DNA from: Halocatena halophila | GTDB taxonomy: Archaea; Halobacteriota; Halobacteria; Halobacteriales; Haloarculaceae | DNA: 64,000 nucleotides | Reading direction: 5' to 3' | NCBI GenBank assembly: GCA_027563145.1 | Contig: CP071307.1 | Span: forward strand, 1 to 64,000 | Shown here: one piece after another, positions 10,403 through 19,750 of the stretch | Numbering within the stretch: position 1 is the first letter of the stretch | Layout: each line of letters opens with the position of its first letter | Made by a program: the position numbers and the translations under genes | The notes under the pieces: model-generated | Database searches by the model: none | The model's input: the letters and a program-made list of their open reading frames with translations, nothing else | What the model was told of the DNA's origin: nothing

Positions 10403-10409
10403 TTTATTA
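10403..10409 (+). promoter_or_regulatory. TATA box candidate for HTH_10 regulator
   Basis: TTTATTA centred about 25 bp before the ATG at 10431, the spacing expected for a leaderless haloarchaeal transcript. It lies in the 82-bp divergent spacer shared with the P450 gene. Confidence 0.45.
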
Positions 10410-10430
10410 GCGAAGCGACAATACTCGATC

Positions 10431-11087
10431 ATGAAGTACCTCCGTCTGAACCTTCGGTACGCGCCGGCAGCCCAGCATCCGATGCACCGCTTCATGAGCG
10501 AGAGCGACGCCATCGACCGAGAACTGCTTGTGGCGTGGAATCTCACCGCTGAGACAGACATCACGTATGCTCTGTTTTACGTGGTTGGCGACCGCGAGTC
10601 GTACGAAACAGCACTCGAAGCTGTCGATACCAACGAGAGCTACGATCTCACTCCCGTGCATGACGGGACCTTCTATGCCTATCTTCGCGAGCGCGACACT
10701 GATCGGTTCCGTCGCTTCCGTGCGGCATTCGAGCAGCCGTCGTTGATGGCGGTTCCGCCGTTGGACTACCGCTCGAACGGCATGCTAACGTTCGATGTCG
10801 TCGGCGAACCCGCGTCGCTTGAAGCCGTACTCGATCAACTCCCCAAAGGAATTTCGGCAGAAATCCGTGAAGTTGGCGAGTACGATGCTCGTCCCGGGAT
10901 ATTTACCACGACTCTCACAGCACGCCAGCGCGAGGCGCTGGCTGCGGCGAGCAACGTCGGGTACTACGAGGTGCCACGCGAGGGTAGTGTCGCAGACGTG
11001 GCCGAGGCCCTGGGCTGTGCGCCAAGTACTGCCTCGAACCATCTCAGAAAGGCCGAAGCACGGCTGGTCGAACATACGGTCGGATAG
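10431..11087 (+). CDS. HTH_10 (bacterio-opsin activator type) transcriptional regulator
   Basis: Haloarchaeal regulator with a variable sensing domain (about residues 1-160) and the C-terminal HTH_10 domain (about 165-218). The latter begins LTARQREAL, continues with YYEVPRE and ends in the recognition-helix stretch APSTASNHLRKAE. The ATG at 10431 is preferred over in-frame starts upstream because a TATA box sits about 25 bp before it. Its position divergent from the P450 gene suggests it controls that gene and itself. The inducer is unknown. Confidence 0.88.
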   Translation: MKYLRLNLRYAPAAQHPMHRFMSESDAIDRELLVAWNLTAETDITYALFYVVGDRESYETALEAVDTNESYDLTPVHDGTFYAYLRERDTDRFRRFRAAFEQPSLMAVPPLDYRSNGMLTFDVVGEPASLEAVLDQLPKGISAEIREVGEYDARPGIFTTTLTARQREALAAASNVGYYEVPREGSVADVAEALGCAPSTASNHLRKAEARLVEHTVG

Positions 11088-11255
11088 TTGCTATTCACGC
11101 TTGCCGACCATGTCGAACGCAGTGAGCTTGGATGTAATGGATCCTCCCGAGCAGTGATCGCTTTTGGTGCACCACAGTATGAACGGATGTGTCACCCGTA
11201 TGATGGCCATATCGCAAAAATGTGCTCGGAAATGTCAACAAGTGGTGACTTTCGG

Positions 11256-12392
11256 TCAGGAACTCAGTCCAAGTGCAGCCGCGATGTCGAGCAACCCGGC
11301 ACCCTGTTCGTTACTGGCCAATCCGATATCTTCTGCAGTGTCTGTGAGCTGTTGGCGAGCCTCCGTATTCGAATAGCCCTGTGCCATCAGCTGACCACCA
11401 GCACCAGCGACGTGCGGGCACGACATTGAAGTACCACTGAGCGTTTCATATCCTCCGTTGGTGTATGTCGAATAAATGTCTGTGCCAGGCGCTGCCAGTT
11501 CGACTTCGGATCCTGTCGATGAATACGAAGCGAGGCCGTCGGTGTCGTTCGTTGCGCTTACCGCAATGCACTCCGGTTCCGCTGCTGGATATCCCACACA
11601 GTCTGTACATGGTCCGCTGTTTCCAGCGGCAGCGACGAGTAGTACTCCCTTCCCGTATGCGTACTCACAGGCATCCTCGACCACTGCTGATTTGCTACCA
11701 CCCAGACTGAGGCTTCCAACGTCCCAGCCCTGGTCGGCCACGTATTCGATGCCTGCTGCGACATCTGAGTACGATCCACTGCCACGTTTGTCCAACACTT
11801 TGACGGCGTGCAGAGTTGCCTCCGTGCTCACGCCAACGACACCCTCGGTGTTATCGACTGCGTCAGCCGTGCCAGCACAGTGGGTCCCGTGGCCATTGTC
11901 GTCGTCCCAGTCGTACGCACATCTGCCCTTACAGCCGACCATAGCGACGCCTGAACCCAGATTCGACTGGAGGTCTGGATGGTCACTATCGATACCGCTG
12001 TCGATGATGGCGATGTCTGCTCCGCTTCCAGTGTAGCCGCTATCGTGAGCAACGTCTGCGTCAACGCGGTCGATTCCCCACGGGGTCGACTGGGAAAACG
12101 CGTGCAGCCGACCGTTCGGCTCGATATAGCGGACATCAGGACGTTGCTGTAAGCCATTGAGTGCCTGCTTTGGGACTCGGAGCGTTACGGCATCGAATGA
12201 AAAGTCTCGAACTTTCGCTGTGGCAGCTCGTTCAGCTGCGACACGCCCTGCAGTGTTTTTGAATCCGATGTTTACTTCTACCTCGGCGGTTGGACGAGCA
12301 GTGGCGAGCCCACCTGCTGTCACAAGTGCTGTGGTCCCCCCGATTGTCTGGAGTAGCTGTCTCCTCGTTAGTTCTCTGTTGGCCATTCGCAT
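11256..12392 (-). CDS. Secreted subtilisin-like serine protease (halolysin type)
   Basis: Extracellular S8 protease. A Tat signal (LTRRQLLQ, then a hydrophobic stretch ending in ATA) precedes a short I9-like propeptide (about 38-100). The catalytic triad is Asp131 (IIDSGID), His168 (NGHGTH) and Ser322 (GTSMSCPH), with an AAGN oxyanion asparagine. Cysteines in CKGRC and CTDC could form disulfides. The protein ends about 55 residues after the catalytic serine, without the C-terminal extension found in many halolysins. Three in-frame ATGs compete (12407, 12392, 12386); a TATA-like tract near 12424 favours 12392. It neighbours other secreted hydrolases. Confidence 0.9.
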   Translation of the reverse strand: MRMANRELTRRQLLQTIGGTTALVTAGGLATARPTAEVEVNIGFKNTAGRVAAERAATAKVRDFSFDAVTLRVPKQALNGLQQRPDVRYIEPNGRLHAFSQSTPWGIDRVDADVAHDSGYTGSGADIAIIDSGIDSDHPDLQSNLGSGVAMVGCKGRCAYDWDDDNGHGTHCAGTADAVDNTEGVVGVSTEATLHAVKVLDKRGSGSYSDVAAGIEYVADQGWDVGSLSLGGSKSAVVEDACEYAYGKGVLLVAAAGNSGPCTDCVGYPAAEPECIAVSATNDTDGLASYSSTGSEVELAAPGTDIYSTYTNGGYETLSGTSMSCPHVAGAGGQLMAQGYSNTEARQQLTDTAEDIGLASNEQGAGLLDIAAALGLSS

Positions 12393-12697
12393 ACCCAATC
12401 CAAACATATTATTGAATTATATTATACTTATTGGATAATATATTACAGTATTGGTAAATAGACATGATTGGATATTATCATCTGGTTATAGGTATGGGGA
12501 TAGCCATTGATGGCTATGCGGAGACTGCTGGCCAAACCCATATCATCGTTCACGGATTTTGGTGCAACCCCAGTGACAATCGACACGACGGAAGCGAGCC
12601 TTGAGACTGCGACGGCGGTAGGGTCCCGTAACAGGGCACGATATCGGGATTGCTGAGCGAAAATAGCCACACATTCGAGCCGTGCTGGCACTGATTC

Positions 12698-15250
12698 CTA
12701 CTGATGCTGGTTGAGGTATTTTCCGGCCGACCAGCCCCAGATGTTATCATCTAGCCAGTGGACTCCCCACCATGTGTAGCCGTCTTTGTGCACCGGACCG
12801 TTCATAATCTCACCGGCCGTTCCTGGTGTCATCGTTTTCAGTACGCGTGAGTTTGTGCCTGGGCGATGGCGAGTGTTCAGATTGACCGATGGGGCCACTC
12901 GATCTCCATCACTGAACTGTTGGCCCGAACTCCCGGTGTCGTCGCTACTGCCCCCGCCGGTTCCACCCCCGCCATCACTTGACTTGAGATACTTCCCAGC
13001 CGACCACCCATGAACGCCGCTGTTGTTCCATTGGATCTTCCACCATGTGTACCCACCTTTCTGGATAGGGCCATCGGTGATCTCACCGGTCGCTCCGGGA
13101 GACATTGTTTTCAGTATGCGTGAGTTTGTGCCGGGGCGGTTTCGAGTGTTCAGATTGACCGTCGTGGCCACTTGCTCTCCATCACTGAACTGCTGGCCAG
13201 AACTTCCGGAATCGTCGCTACTGTCATCGGTGCTCTCGTCACTGCCATCGTTGTTGCCACTATCATCACCTCTGACGAGTGCCATGAATTTTTCCCAGTC
13301 CCACGTGGAACCTGGGTCAGTGTGGTCGTTCGGGCCACAGTCCGCTTCTGGGACCTGGTGATGGCCGATGATACCGCCACCGGCGGTCGCATCACACGGT
13401 GCAACGCCCGATGGGCGGCGTTTCGGGATATTATACTGCTCACACAGGGTACGGACGATTGCGGCAGACTTCTGGTACATCGCATCGGTGAACGTCGTTT
13501 TCCCGACGTGACCCTCGTGTTCGATTCCGATTGAGTGAGTATTGTAGTTTTGCCCACCTGCGTGCCACGCGACGTCCTTGTGGCGAACCATCTGGGTTGT
13601 GTGACCATCGGCGTTGCGAATCACGTAGTGAGCGCTTACGTTCGAATTAGGATTCTTGAGCCAGCTAATCGATCCCGAGTAGCTCCCCTCCGTGACGTGG
13701 ATCACGATCCAGTTGATCTTTTGTGCACCACGAGACGCACTCGTGTAATTGCTCGAATGCGCGGGATCCCACGCGTCTGCATCACTACTCGCATTGTCCC
13801 CGCCGCCACCGCTGCCATCACTGGACTTGAGATACTTCCCGGCCGACCAGCCGTGGACAGTACTGTTCCACTGGACTTTCCACCACGTATAGCCGTCTGC
13901 TTGAGTGGGTCCAGCTGTGATCTCTCCGACTGTTCCGGGTGTTACGGTATCACGGACGGACGAATCAGTACCGGGGTTAGTTCGGGTGTTCAGATCAGCG
14001 GTCGATGCAACTTGATCACCATTGCTGAACCGACTACCAGATTCATCGTTGTCATCGCTGGGTTTGAGATACTTCTCGGCCGACCAGCCGTGGACAGTAC
14101 TGTTCCACTGGACTTTCCACCACGTATAGCCATCTGCCTGCGTTGGCCCGGCTGTGACCTCTCCGACTGTTCCGGGTGTTACGGTATCACGGACGGACGA
14201 ATCAGTACCAGGGTTAGTTCGGGTGTTCAGATCGGCGGTCGATGCAACTTGATCACCATTGCTGAACCGACCACCAGATTCATCGCTGTCATCGTCTTCG
14301 GTGTCGCTCGGTTCGTCTTTGGAGGGGAAAGCTGCCGCCTGATACATCTCCTGGACAATGCGTTCTGAGAGCGCATCCATATATCCTGAGTGGTCGTCTC
14401 CAGCCTGGGACGTTACGTCGTGCTCTGTGTAGTTTGACGGTGGTGTGTTACCGCTCTCAATGCCGGACTCCCCGAGTGCCTGGTCGGACTCACCGACATT
14501 GAACCACGTCAGGGCGTCGTCCTCCCAGCTGTGGTAGTTGAATGTGTGTCCAACTTCGTGAACGAACGCTTTGTGCGATGTTGGATGCTCAGGAGTTGGC
14601 GTCTCGTTGTCGATTGCGGCAGCAAGCATACTGACGGTGTTGATTTTGTACCCTTTGCTCTGCCAAGTCGGGCTTTCCCGAAGCGTCCGAAGTGCATACG
14701 TGACAACACGCGCCCCGAGCGAATGGCTGATTAGTCGGAGGACGCCATTCGGACAGGACTGTCGATACTGCAAGAGGAATCGGGCCAACTTTGGCCCGTT
14801 CTTTTCAGCAGCCGTTTGTGCCGGGTTGAAGGATGTAAAATTCGTTCCCCCGATATCGGAGTCCCAACTGAACCCAACTACTTTGCCATTGTATCCAGCC
14901 GAGTGCAACTTCTGATTGTAGTGGGCAATCTTGTCCTTGGCCTTGGATTTTGCTTTGGCACCGGTTGCATCTTTCTCCCAGCCGTGAACGACGACGGTGA
15001 GTTCTGGGGCACAGCCACGACTGACACCGGGAATAGAGCCACGTGTGTCGTAGTCGGTCTCCGTGTGACCATCTGTTAGCAGGACCTTTTCTCCGGTATA
15101 CTGTCTCCCGTTCCACGTTTGTTTCTGCGTAAAGTGACCTCGTGTCGAGATAATCGGGATTTTAGGATTTGATTTGCTCGTAACCGCACTTGAAATGGTG
15201 GACATTGCAGTCACCGTGAGTCCGGTCTGAAGCAGCTGTCTCCGTTTCAT
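12698..15250 (-). CDS. Secreted alpha/beta hydrolase - SH3 repeats - Amidase_2 fusion
   Basis: An 850-residue Tat-exported protein (KRRQLLQTG at residues 2-10). Domains in order: an alpha/beta hydrolase (about 35-305) with nucleophile Ser177 in SHSLG; two near-identical SH3-type repeats (328-395, 407-475); an Amidase_2/PGRP domain (about 510-660) with zinc ligands predicted as His518 (VIHVTEG), His630 (GHHQVP) and Asp645 (HTDPG); two more SH3 repeats (687-757, 778-847). Acidic Ser/Asp linkers join them. Amidase_2 enzymes cut the N-acetylmuramoyl-L-alanine bond of bacterial peptidoglycan, which archaea lack, so bacteria are the likely target (inference). ATG at 15250 is chosen over an upstream TTG because a TATA-like TATATA lies about 27 bp before it. 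Confidence 0.85.
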   Translation of the reverse strand: MKRRQLLQTGLTVTAMSTISSAVTSKSNPKIPIISTRGHFTQKQTWNGRQYTGEKVLLTDGHTETDYDTRGSIPGVSRGCAPELTVVVHGWEKDATGAKAKSKAKDKIAHYNQKLHSAGYNGKVVGFSWDSDIGGTNFTSFNPAQTAAEKNGPKLARFLLQYRQSCPNGVLRLISHSLGARVVTYALRTLRESPTWQSKGYKINTVSMLAAAIDNETPTPEHPTSHKAFVHEVGHTFNYHSWEDDALTWFNVGESDQALGESGIESGNTPPSNYTEHDVTSQAGDDHSGYMDALSERIVQEMYQAAAFPSKDEPSDTEDDDSDESGGRFSNGDQVASTADLNTRTNPGTDSSVRDTVTPGTVGEVTAGPTQADGYTWWKVQWNSTVHGWSAEKYLKPSDDNDESGSRFSNGDQVASTADLNTRTNPGTDSSVRDTVTPGTVGEITAGPTQADGYTWWKVQWNSTVHGWSAGKYLKSSDGSGGGGDNASSDADAWDPAHSSNYTSASRGAQKINWIVIHVTEGSYSGSISWLKNPNSNVSAHYVIRNADGHTTQMVRHKDVAWHAGGQNYNTHSIGIEHEGHVGKTTFTDAMYQKSAAIVRTLCEQYNIPKRRPSGVAPCDATAGGGIIGHHQVPEADCGPNDHTDPGSTWDWEKFMALVRGDDSGNNDGSDESTDDSSDDSGSSGQQFSDGEQVATTVNLNTRNRPGTNSRILKTMSPGATGEITDGPIQKGGYTWWKIQWNNSGVHGWSAGKYLKSSDGGGGTGGGSSDDTGSSGQQFSDGDRVAPSVNLNTRHRPGTNSRVLKTMTPGTAGEIMNGPVHKDGYTWWGVHWLDDNIWGWSAGKYLNQHQ
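13796..14269 (-). repeat. Tandem direct repeat encoding two SH3 domains
   Basis: Two consecutive units of about 237 bp (14033-14269 and 13796-14032) are almost identical at DNA level and encode the first two SH3 repeats of the amidase protein. The two downstream SH3 copies are clearly more diverged. This indicates a recent internal duplication. Confidence 0.8.
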
Positions 15251-15723
15251 ACCGTCTACAGACAATTGAGTGGTATATACTTCTTCTGGGAATAGAATAC
15301 ATATTTGATCATATCAATATGAAATGGGAGTGTTTGATATATCGACGCGGGCTTATCGGTCGGCACAGAGTCCGGCTGCATCGCCGCTTTAGTATGCACA
15401 GCAATGTGGAGGAGCCTCCGTTAATGAGATCACTCAGGAGCCATTGACGTGGACGTTGGAGAGGCTGATGGAGGATAATGTGTGATCCAAACTGCCCAGA
15501 CCGAGGCTGATAGCCAGTCATCTTTTGATCACACTCTTGTATGTGTGATACTATTCTTATTATATATCATATTCATGATTGTGGTGGGTTTTGGAATGTA
15601 CTCTTTGGCGTAGAGCAGTATCTCTTTGTCAATATAGTCTCTTTGATCGTATGTAGAATGCATTTTAAAGTATACTAATTATTAGTGTTAAGTACACTCA
15701 TAAACTACTCTAGTCTGTAGTAG
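15251..15723 (+). other. Intergenic region before the ligase gene
   Basis: About 470 bp between divergent genes. A perfect 7-bp inverted repeat ATCACAC/GTGTGAT with an 8-nt loop lies at 15528-15549. The 15550-15720 part is AT-rich and probably holds the promoter of the rightward operon. No gene recognised. Confidence 0.4.
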
Positions 15724-17067
15724 ATGGGTAACAGCAATACAATGTGGAATCCCGCTTTAGAGACGATGTCACGGGAATATTTCAGGGAGTATCAACTAAA
15801 TCGGCTTCAAGCGCAAATAAGACATGCAAAAGACAATACTGCATTTTATAAAGAAAAATTATCAGATATTCAGCCAGACAAAATCACGACGATGGAGATG
15901 GTGACTACCATTCCAACCACAACGAAATCTGAGCTCCGGGAAGCCCAACATATGGGTGATGGATTGTATGGCAATCTGCTCGCAGATGATACAGAATCAA
16001 TTATCTCGTATCACCAAACATCTGGAACTACTGGACCCCCGATTCGACAGAGTGATTCGCTACGTGACTGGGAATGGTGGACTGACTGCTGGGCAACCGT
16101 ACTTTGGGCGCATGGAGTCCGTCCAGACGATCGAGTCTTCTTTCCGTTCTCTTATGGGGTCTTTGTAGCCTTCTGGGCTGCACACTCAGCTGCCAAACGA
16201 ATCGGAGCCCAGGTTATCCCTGGTGGGGGAATGTCGTCAGTACAGCGTGTAGAAAAAATTGCTGACTTGGATCCGACAGTCGTTGCTATGACGCCAACAT
16301 ACGCATTCCGCCTTGCTGAAGTTGCTGAGCAAGAAGGTATCGACTTACGTGGGTCAGAAGTAGCTATAATTATCTGTGCGGGTGAACCAGGGGCCAGCGT
16401 AGCAAGCACGAAGGCAGCGTTAGAAGACCTCTGGGGGGCGGAGGTGTACGATCATGCGGGAGCAACTGAAGCTGGTGCGTGGGGATTCTCTTGTAGTAGT
16501 GATGATCTCGGACTGCACGTTAACGAAGCTCGCTTTCTTGTTGAAGTCCTCGGTCCAGATGATGAGCCAGTCTCTCCCGGTGACGTCGGTCGCCTTGTAG
16601 TAACACCGCTCAATCGCTATGCACAACCATACGTTCGCTTTGAACTCAACGATCGGGTTCGTCTTTCTGAAAAGAATGGTTGTGATTGTGGCCGGGCATA
16701 CCGGTTCGTGGATGGGGGTGTCTTAGGCAGGAGAGACGAGTTCAAGACGGTCAATGGAACACTGCTGTCGCCCCGTACTGTCGAAGATATCGTTCATGGG
16801 TTTGATACTGTACTGAATGAATTTCACGTGCGGATTGAAGACCATCCGAAAAAAGATCTTGATACCGTCTCTGTAGACGTTGAAGCTGACCAGAACCACG
16901 ATTATAATAATCAACGCATCAGAAAGCAGCTACGCAAAGAATTGCGAAGGCATACTCATCTTAACTTCACCGTGAACGTGCTTCAATCCGGTACACTAGA
17001 TAGAAACACGCTCAAAAGCAATCGATTTTCTGATTTACGTCAACGGAGAGCCCAATATAGACAATGA
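15724..17067 (+). CDS. Phenylacetate-CoA ligase-like (PaaK family) adenylate-forming enzyme
   Basis: Adenylates a carboxylic acid, probably aromatic, for thioester formation. The P-loop is TSGTTGPP at residues 99-106, the middle motif YDHAGATEAG is near 241-250, and the C-terminal lid domain begins after LGRRDEF near 340. A CDCGR motif near 322 resembles the cysteine pattern of PaaK relatives. The 447 residues are typical of PaaK. The stop overlaps the next start (ATGA). It opens the rightward half of a cluster with a prenyltransferase and, divergently, a chorismate lyase, hydroxylase and methyltransferase; 4-hydroxybenzoate is a reasonable guess for its substrate. Confidence 0.82.
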   Translation: MGNSNTMWNPALETMSREYFREYQLNRLQAQIRHAKDNTAFYKEKLSDIQPDKITTMEMVTTIPTTTKSELREAQHMGDGLYGNLLADDTESIISYHQTSGTTGPPIRQSDSLRDWEWWTDCWATVLWAHGVRPDDRVFFPFSYGVFVAFWAAHSAAKRIGAQVIPGGGMSSVQRVEKIADLDPTVVAMTPTYAFRLAEVAEQEGIDLRGSEVAIIICAGEPGASVASTKAALEDLWGAEVYDHAGATEAGAWGFSCSSDDLGLHVNEARFLVEVLGPDDEPVSPGDVGRLVVTPLNRYAQPYVRFELNDRVRLSEKNGCDCGRAYRFVDGGVLGRRDEFKTVNGTLLSPRTVEDIVHGFDTVLNEFHVRIEDHPKKDLDTVSVDVEADQNHDYNNQRIRKQLRKELRRHTHLNFTVNVLQSGTLDRNTLKSNRFSDLRQRRAQYRQ

Positions 17068-17279
17068 TAGAAGAAGAAAATATCCCAAAAATACCTGAAG
17101 AAACATTCGAAGAAGTACGAGACCACACAGAAACGATTCGGGAGGAACTCGCACATATCGAACGGCTATCTGAGAGCTGTCAAATTCCAGCGCTTGAGCG
17201 TAATACGACGCAACTTCGGAGTGTTCTTCGGACCATGGAATTGCATTTACCACCTCGTTTGGAGGATTCCGAAGAATAA
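17064..17279 (+). CDS. Small acidic helical protein coupled to the ligase
   Basis: 71 residues, glutamate-rich, predicted almost entirely helical, with a leucine pattern in the middle suggesting a coiled coil. It matches no family I know. The start overlaps the ligase stop by 4 bp (ATGA), so the two are translationally coupled. It could be a partner subunit of the ligase or a small carrier-like protein, but it has no DSL-type phosphopantetheine serine, so an acyl carrier role is not supported. Confidence 0.65.
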   Translation: MIEEENIPKIPEETFEEVRDHTETIREELAHIERLSESCQIPALERNTTQLRSVLRTMELHLPPRLEDSEE

Positions 17280-17435
17280 GCTTTCTAGGAGCTTACTACC
17301 ACAAAGCGCAGCCTTTGAGATTTTGTGCCTGTAGAAGATAGCAAAAAATACGTTAGCGGTGTTTATCACATCCTATCAGTTATCTTTGTATATCTAAATA
17401 AATTATAACTGATCTCGGTGGTGTCTATATAACAT

Positions 17436-18395
17436 ATGGGAATCATAAATGATGGTGAGACCACACGGGTTGAGGCTTGGATATTGGCAACACGACCTAT
17501 GACTATCCCGGTAGGGGTCTCCCCCATCCTCATCGGTGCGGGTCTCGCTTTTCACCATGGTATCTTCGTACTTGAGATCGCAGTGGCTTCGCTTGTGGCG
17601 AATTTACTCAATCAGCAGGGAACACATTTTGTAAACGACTATTATGATGCCATACGGGGAATTGACACTGATGAACGGGAGGGATTTGTACGTGTTACCC
17701 AGTCAGGACTCATTCCCACAGAGAATGTAAAGAGGGGGATACTTGTGATCTACACATTGATCTTTCTAGCGGGAATGTATCCCGTTTACGTTGGTGGGAT
17801 TCCAATGCTTGTGATGGGGATCGTTCTAGCGGTCGGTGGATTTCTCTATGCAGGTCCTCCCTTGTATTTCGGAGATGTTGGTCTCGGCGATTTTACCATA
17901 TTCTTTGGATTCGGAGTATTTCCTTCGTGTGCCACATACTACTTGATGGCAGTAGCGAGTTCGGGAGTTGGACCATTTCCTATTGGACTACCACCAGGAA
18001 CTGTCCCACCCGTAGCTATCATCGCCAGTTTAGCAGCGGCAGGCTTTGCCACTGGCATGATGATAATAAATAATATTCGAGACTGCGAAACTGATGCAAA
18101 CGCAGGTAAGTGTACGATTCCAGTTCGATTTGGGTATCAATTTACCCGTATCGAATTTATCGTTGTGATCGGAGTAGTGTATCTCGCGCCGATCGCGCTT
18201 TGGAGTGTATACGGATTCGAATTGTGGATCCTTCTCCCCGTTCTGTCGCTTCCGTATGCAGCTATCGTCATATATAGTGTACTGACCAACACTGATAGTG
18301 CGTTAAATCGCACCCTGATCAGAGAAGGACATCTAACCACGTTTCATTCTATATTATTCACTCTTGGATTGGTTATTCCACAATTAGTTAGGTGA
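17436..18395 (+). CDS. UbiA-superfamily prenyltransferase, MenA-like
   Basis: Integral membrane enzyme that attaches a polyprenyl chain to an aromatic acceptor. The first Asp-rich motif is NDYYDAIRGID at residues 67-77 and the second NNIRDCETDANAGK at 213-226; both bind Mg-diphosphate. About eight to nine hydrophobic helices span the 319 residues. The RDxxTDxxxGK form and the IGLGD-like VGLGDFT near 149 resemble MenA (naphthoate) more than UbiA (4-hydroxybenzoate). The flanking chorismate lyase, FAD hydroxylase and O-methyltransferase suggest a benzoate-derived acceptor; the two readings conflict and need testing. Confidence 0.87.
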   Translation: MGIINDGETTRVEAWILATRPMTIPVGVSPILIGAGLAFHHGIFVLEIAVASLVANLLNQQGTHFVNDYYDAIRGIDTDEREGFVRVTQSGLIPTENVKRGILVIYTLIFLAGMYPVYVGGIPMLVMGIVLAVGGFLYAGPPLYFGDVGLGDFTIFFGFGVFPSCATYYLMAVASSGVGPFPIGLPPGTVPPVAIIASLAAAGFATGMMIINNIRDCETDANAGKCTIPVRFGYQFTRIEFIVVIGVVYLAPIALWSVYGFELWILLPVLSLPYAAIVIYSVLTNTDSALNRTLIREGHLTTFHSILFTLGLVIPQLVR

Positions 18396-18496
18396 ATTAT
18401 AATATAAATTAGGATAAGTGCGGTAAGAGGGTTGGGGAGTGAGTTTTTCATCCAATCACCATTGTTGGTGGGCAATCGTTTTGTTACTAATTTGTA

Positions 18497-19720
18497 TCAA
18501 TAGAACTGTGTGGCATCTGGATTTTTGCGAGGACCATACGGTGCGTCGTCGAGCCATTCGCCAGCTCCCTCCCAGTACCTGGACAGTTTCGCAGCGGCAG
18601 TCTTCTTGATTTTCGTTGTTAGGCGATTACTCTGGAGGTGCTCAAGGGCTTTTCCAGCGGCATATTTGTTATACTCAGCTGCTTTCTTTCTTCGCGTACC
18701 ATATCGTTTGATTTCAGCTTCCGCAATCGAAGCAGTCTCTGCAGTAATTGCCACAGTGATGGCCGATGCTGCCTCGTCTGCGTCGGCGATTCCCGAGTTC
18801 ATTCCTCGTGCGCCAAATGGTGCGAATAAATGAGCGGCTTCACCTGCGAGCAAGATGCGTTGGTGAGCGTCGACAAATGAGTCCGCTGTTACTTGTTTGA
18901 ACGTATACCGGGAAATCCAGGAAATACGGGATCGGTATCGTTCTCCCAGAATCGTCGCTACCATCTCGCTTGCGACGTCCACATTTTCTACGTTGGACGG
19001 GTCATCAGATTGTTTGCATTGGATATCAATCCGCCAACCGCCCGTAAACGGAATAATCAGGACATTTCGTCCGCCGACGTCTGGGTGACTGTAGTGGAAT
19101 ACCCGCTCAACTTCCCGAGGGGTTTCAGGTGTTTCTTCAATATCGATGACAATAAATGAATTTTCCGACGCTTCTCCCTGAAAATCTGCATTGATCCCGT
19201 TACGAACTGTCGACCCAGCTCCATCAGCACCGACGAGATACTCTGTTCTCCATACGTCACCATCGACAGTTTGGACGCGAACACCATCTTGCTGTGGTTC
19301 TACGTGTTCAACTTCAGAGCTCCAGTGAATGGTTCCACCCTGTAGATTGAATGACTCTCGAAGGAAGGATTCGGTCGTGCTCTGTGGTAGACTCGTAAAA
19401 TGCGGTAAATTACCAGTCCCTCCTGGATCAGAATACGTGCGGGAAAAAATCTCGTTGCCACGCCAAAGCGTTCGTCTGGTTGGCCATACGAGGCCTTTTT
19501 GAGCGATCTTCTGGCCTACTCCGGGATGAATCTGCTCTAGCCGATGAAGCGTTGAGCCATGAATGTATATCGCACGGGTCCCGCTTCGGTTTCGATCCCT
19601 CGAATCTGATTCAAGAATGATTGCCTTGATGCCCCGCGCACGAAGGGCAATCCCTGTTGCTAATCCTGTCGGACCAGCACCGACGATGATGACTGGTGCT
19701 GATTTGTTACTGGTACTCAT
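18497..19720 (-). CDS. FAD-dependent aromatic hydroxylase (PHBH/UbiH-like)
   Basis: Flavoprotein monooxygenase of the p-hydroxybenzoate hydroxylase fold. The N-terminal dinucleotide motif is VGAGPTG (13-19), the DG motif appears as GADGAGS near 165-171, and the C-terminal FAD-ribityl motif reads LAGEAAH followed by GMNSG. The usual Asp of the GD motif is Glu here, a conservative change. The 407 residues are typical. Only 30 bp separates it from the upstream chorismate lyase stop, so the two form an operon. It probably hydroxylates, possibly with decarboxylation, the aromatic ring handled by the cluster. Confidence 0.85.
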   Translation of the reverse strand: MSTSNKSAPVIIVGAGPTGLATGIALRARGIKAIILESDSRDRNRSGTRAIYIHGSTLHRLEQIHPGVGQKIAQKGLVWPTRRTLWRGNEIFSRTYSDPGGTGNLPHFTSLPQSTTESFLRESFNLQGGTIHWSSEVEHVEPQQDGVRVQTVDGDVWRTEYLVGADGAGSTVRNGINADFQGEASENSFIVIDIEETPETPREVERVFHYSHPDVGGRNVLIIPFTGGWRIDIQCKQSDDPSNVENVDVASEMVATILGERYRSRISWISRYTFKQVTADSFVDAHQRILLAGEAAHLFAPFGARGMNSGIADADEAASAITVAITAETASIAEAEIKRYGTRRKKAAEYNKYAAGKALEHLQSNRLTTKIKKTAAAKLSRYWEGAGEWLDDAPYGPRKNPDATQFY

Positions 19721-19750
19721 TGTAACTGATTGGTGGAGGATAGCTATTGC

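Noticed and set aside
13535..14368. 277-residue open frame on the + strand
   Set aside because: It runs antisense to the SH3/amidase gene and only mirrors its repeats; composition is not acidic and it has no family motif.
12698..15250. Pseudomurein endopeptidase
   Set aside because: The zinc-ligand pattern is that of Amidase_2 enzymes on bacterial murein, and haloarchaea have no pseudomurein.
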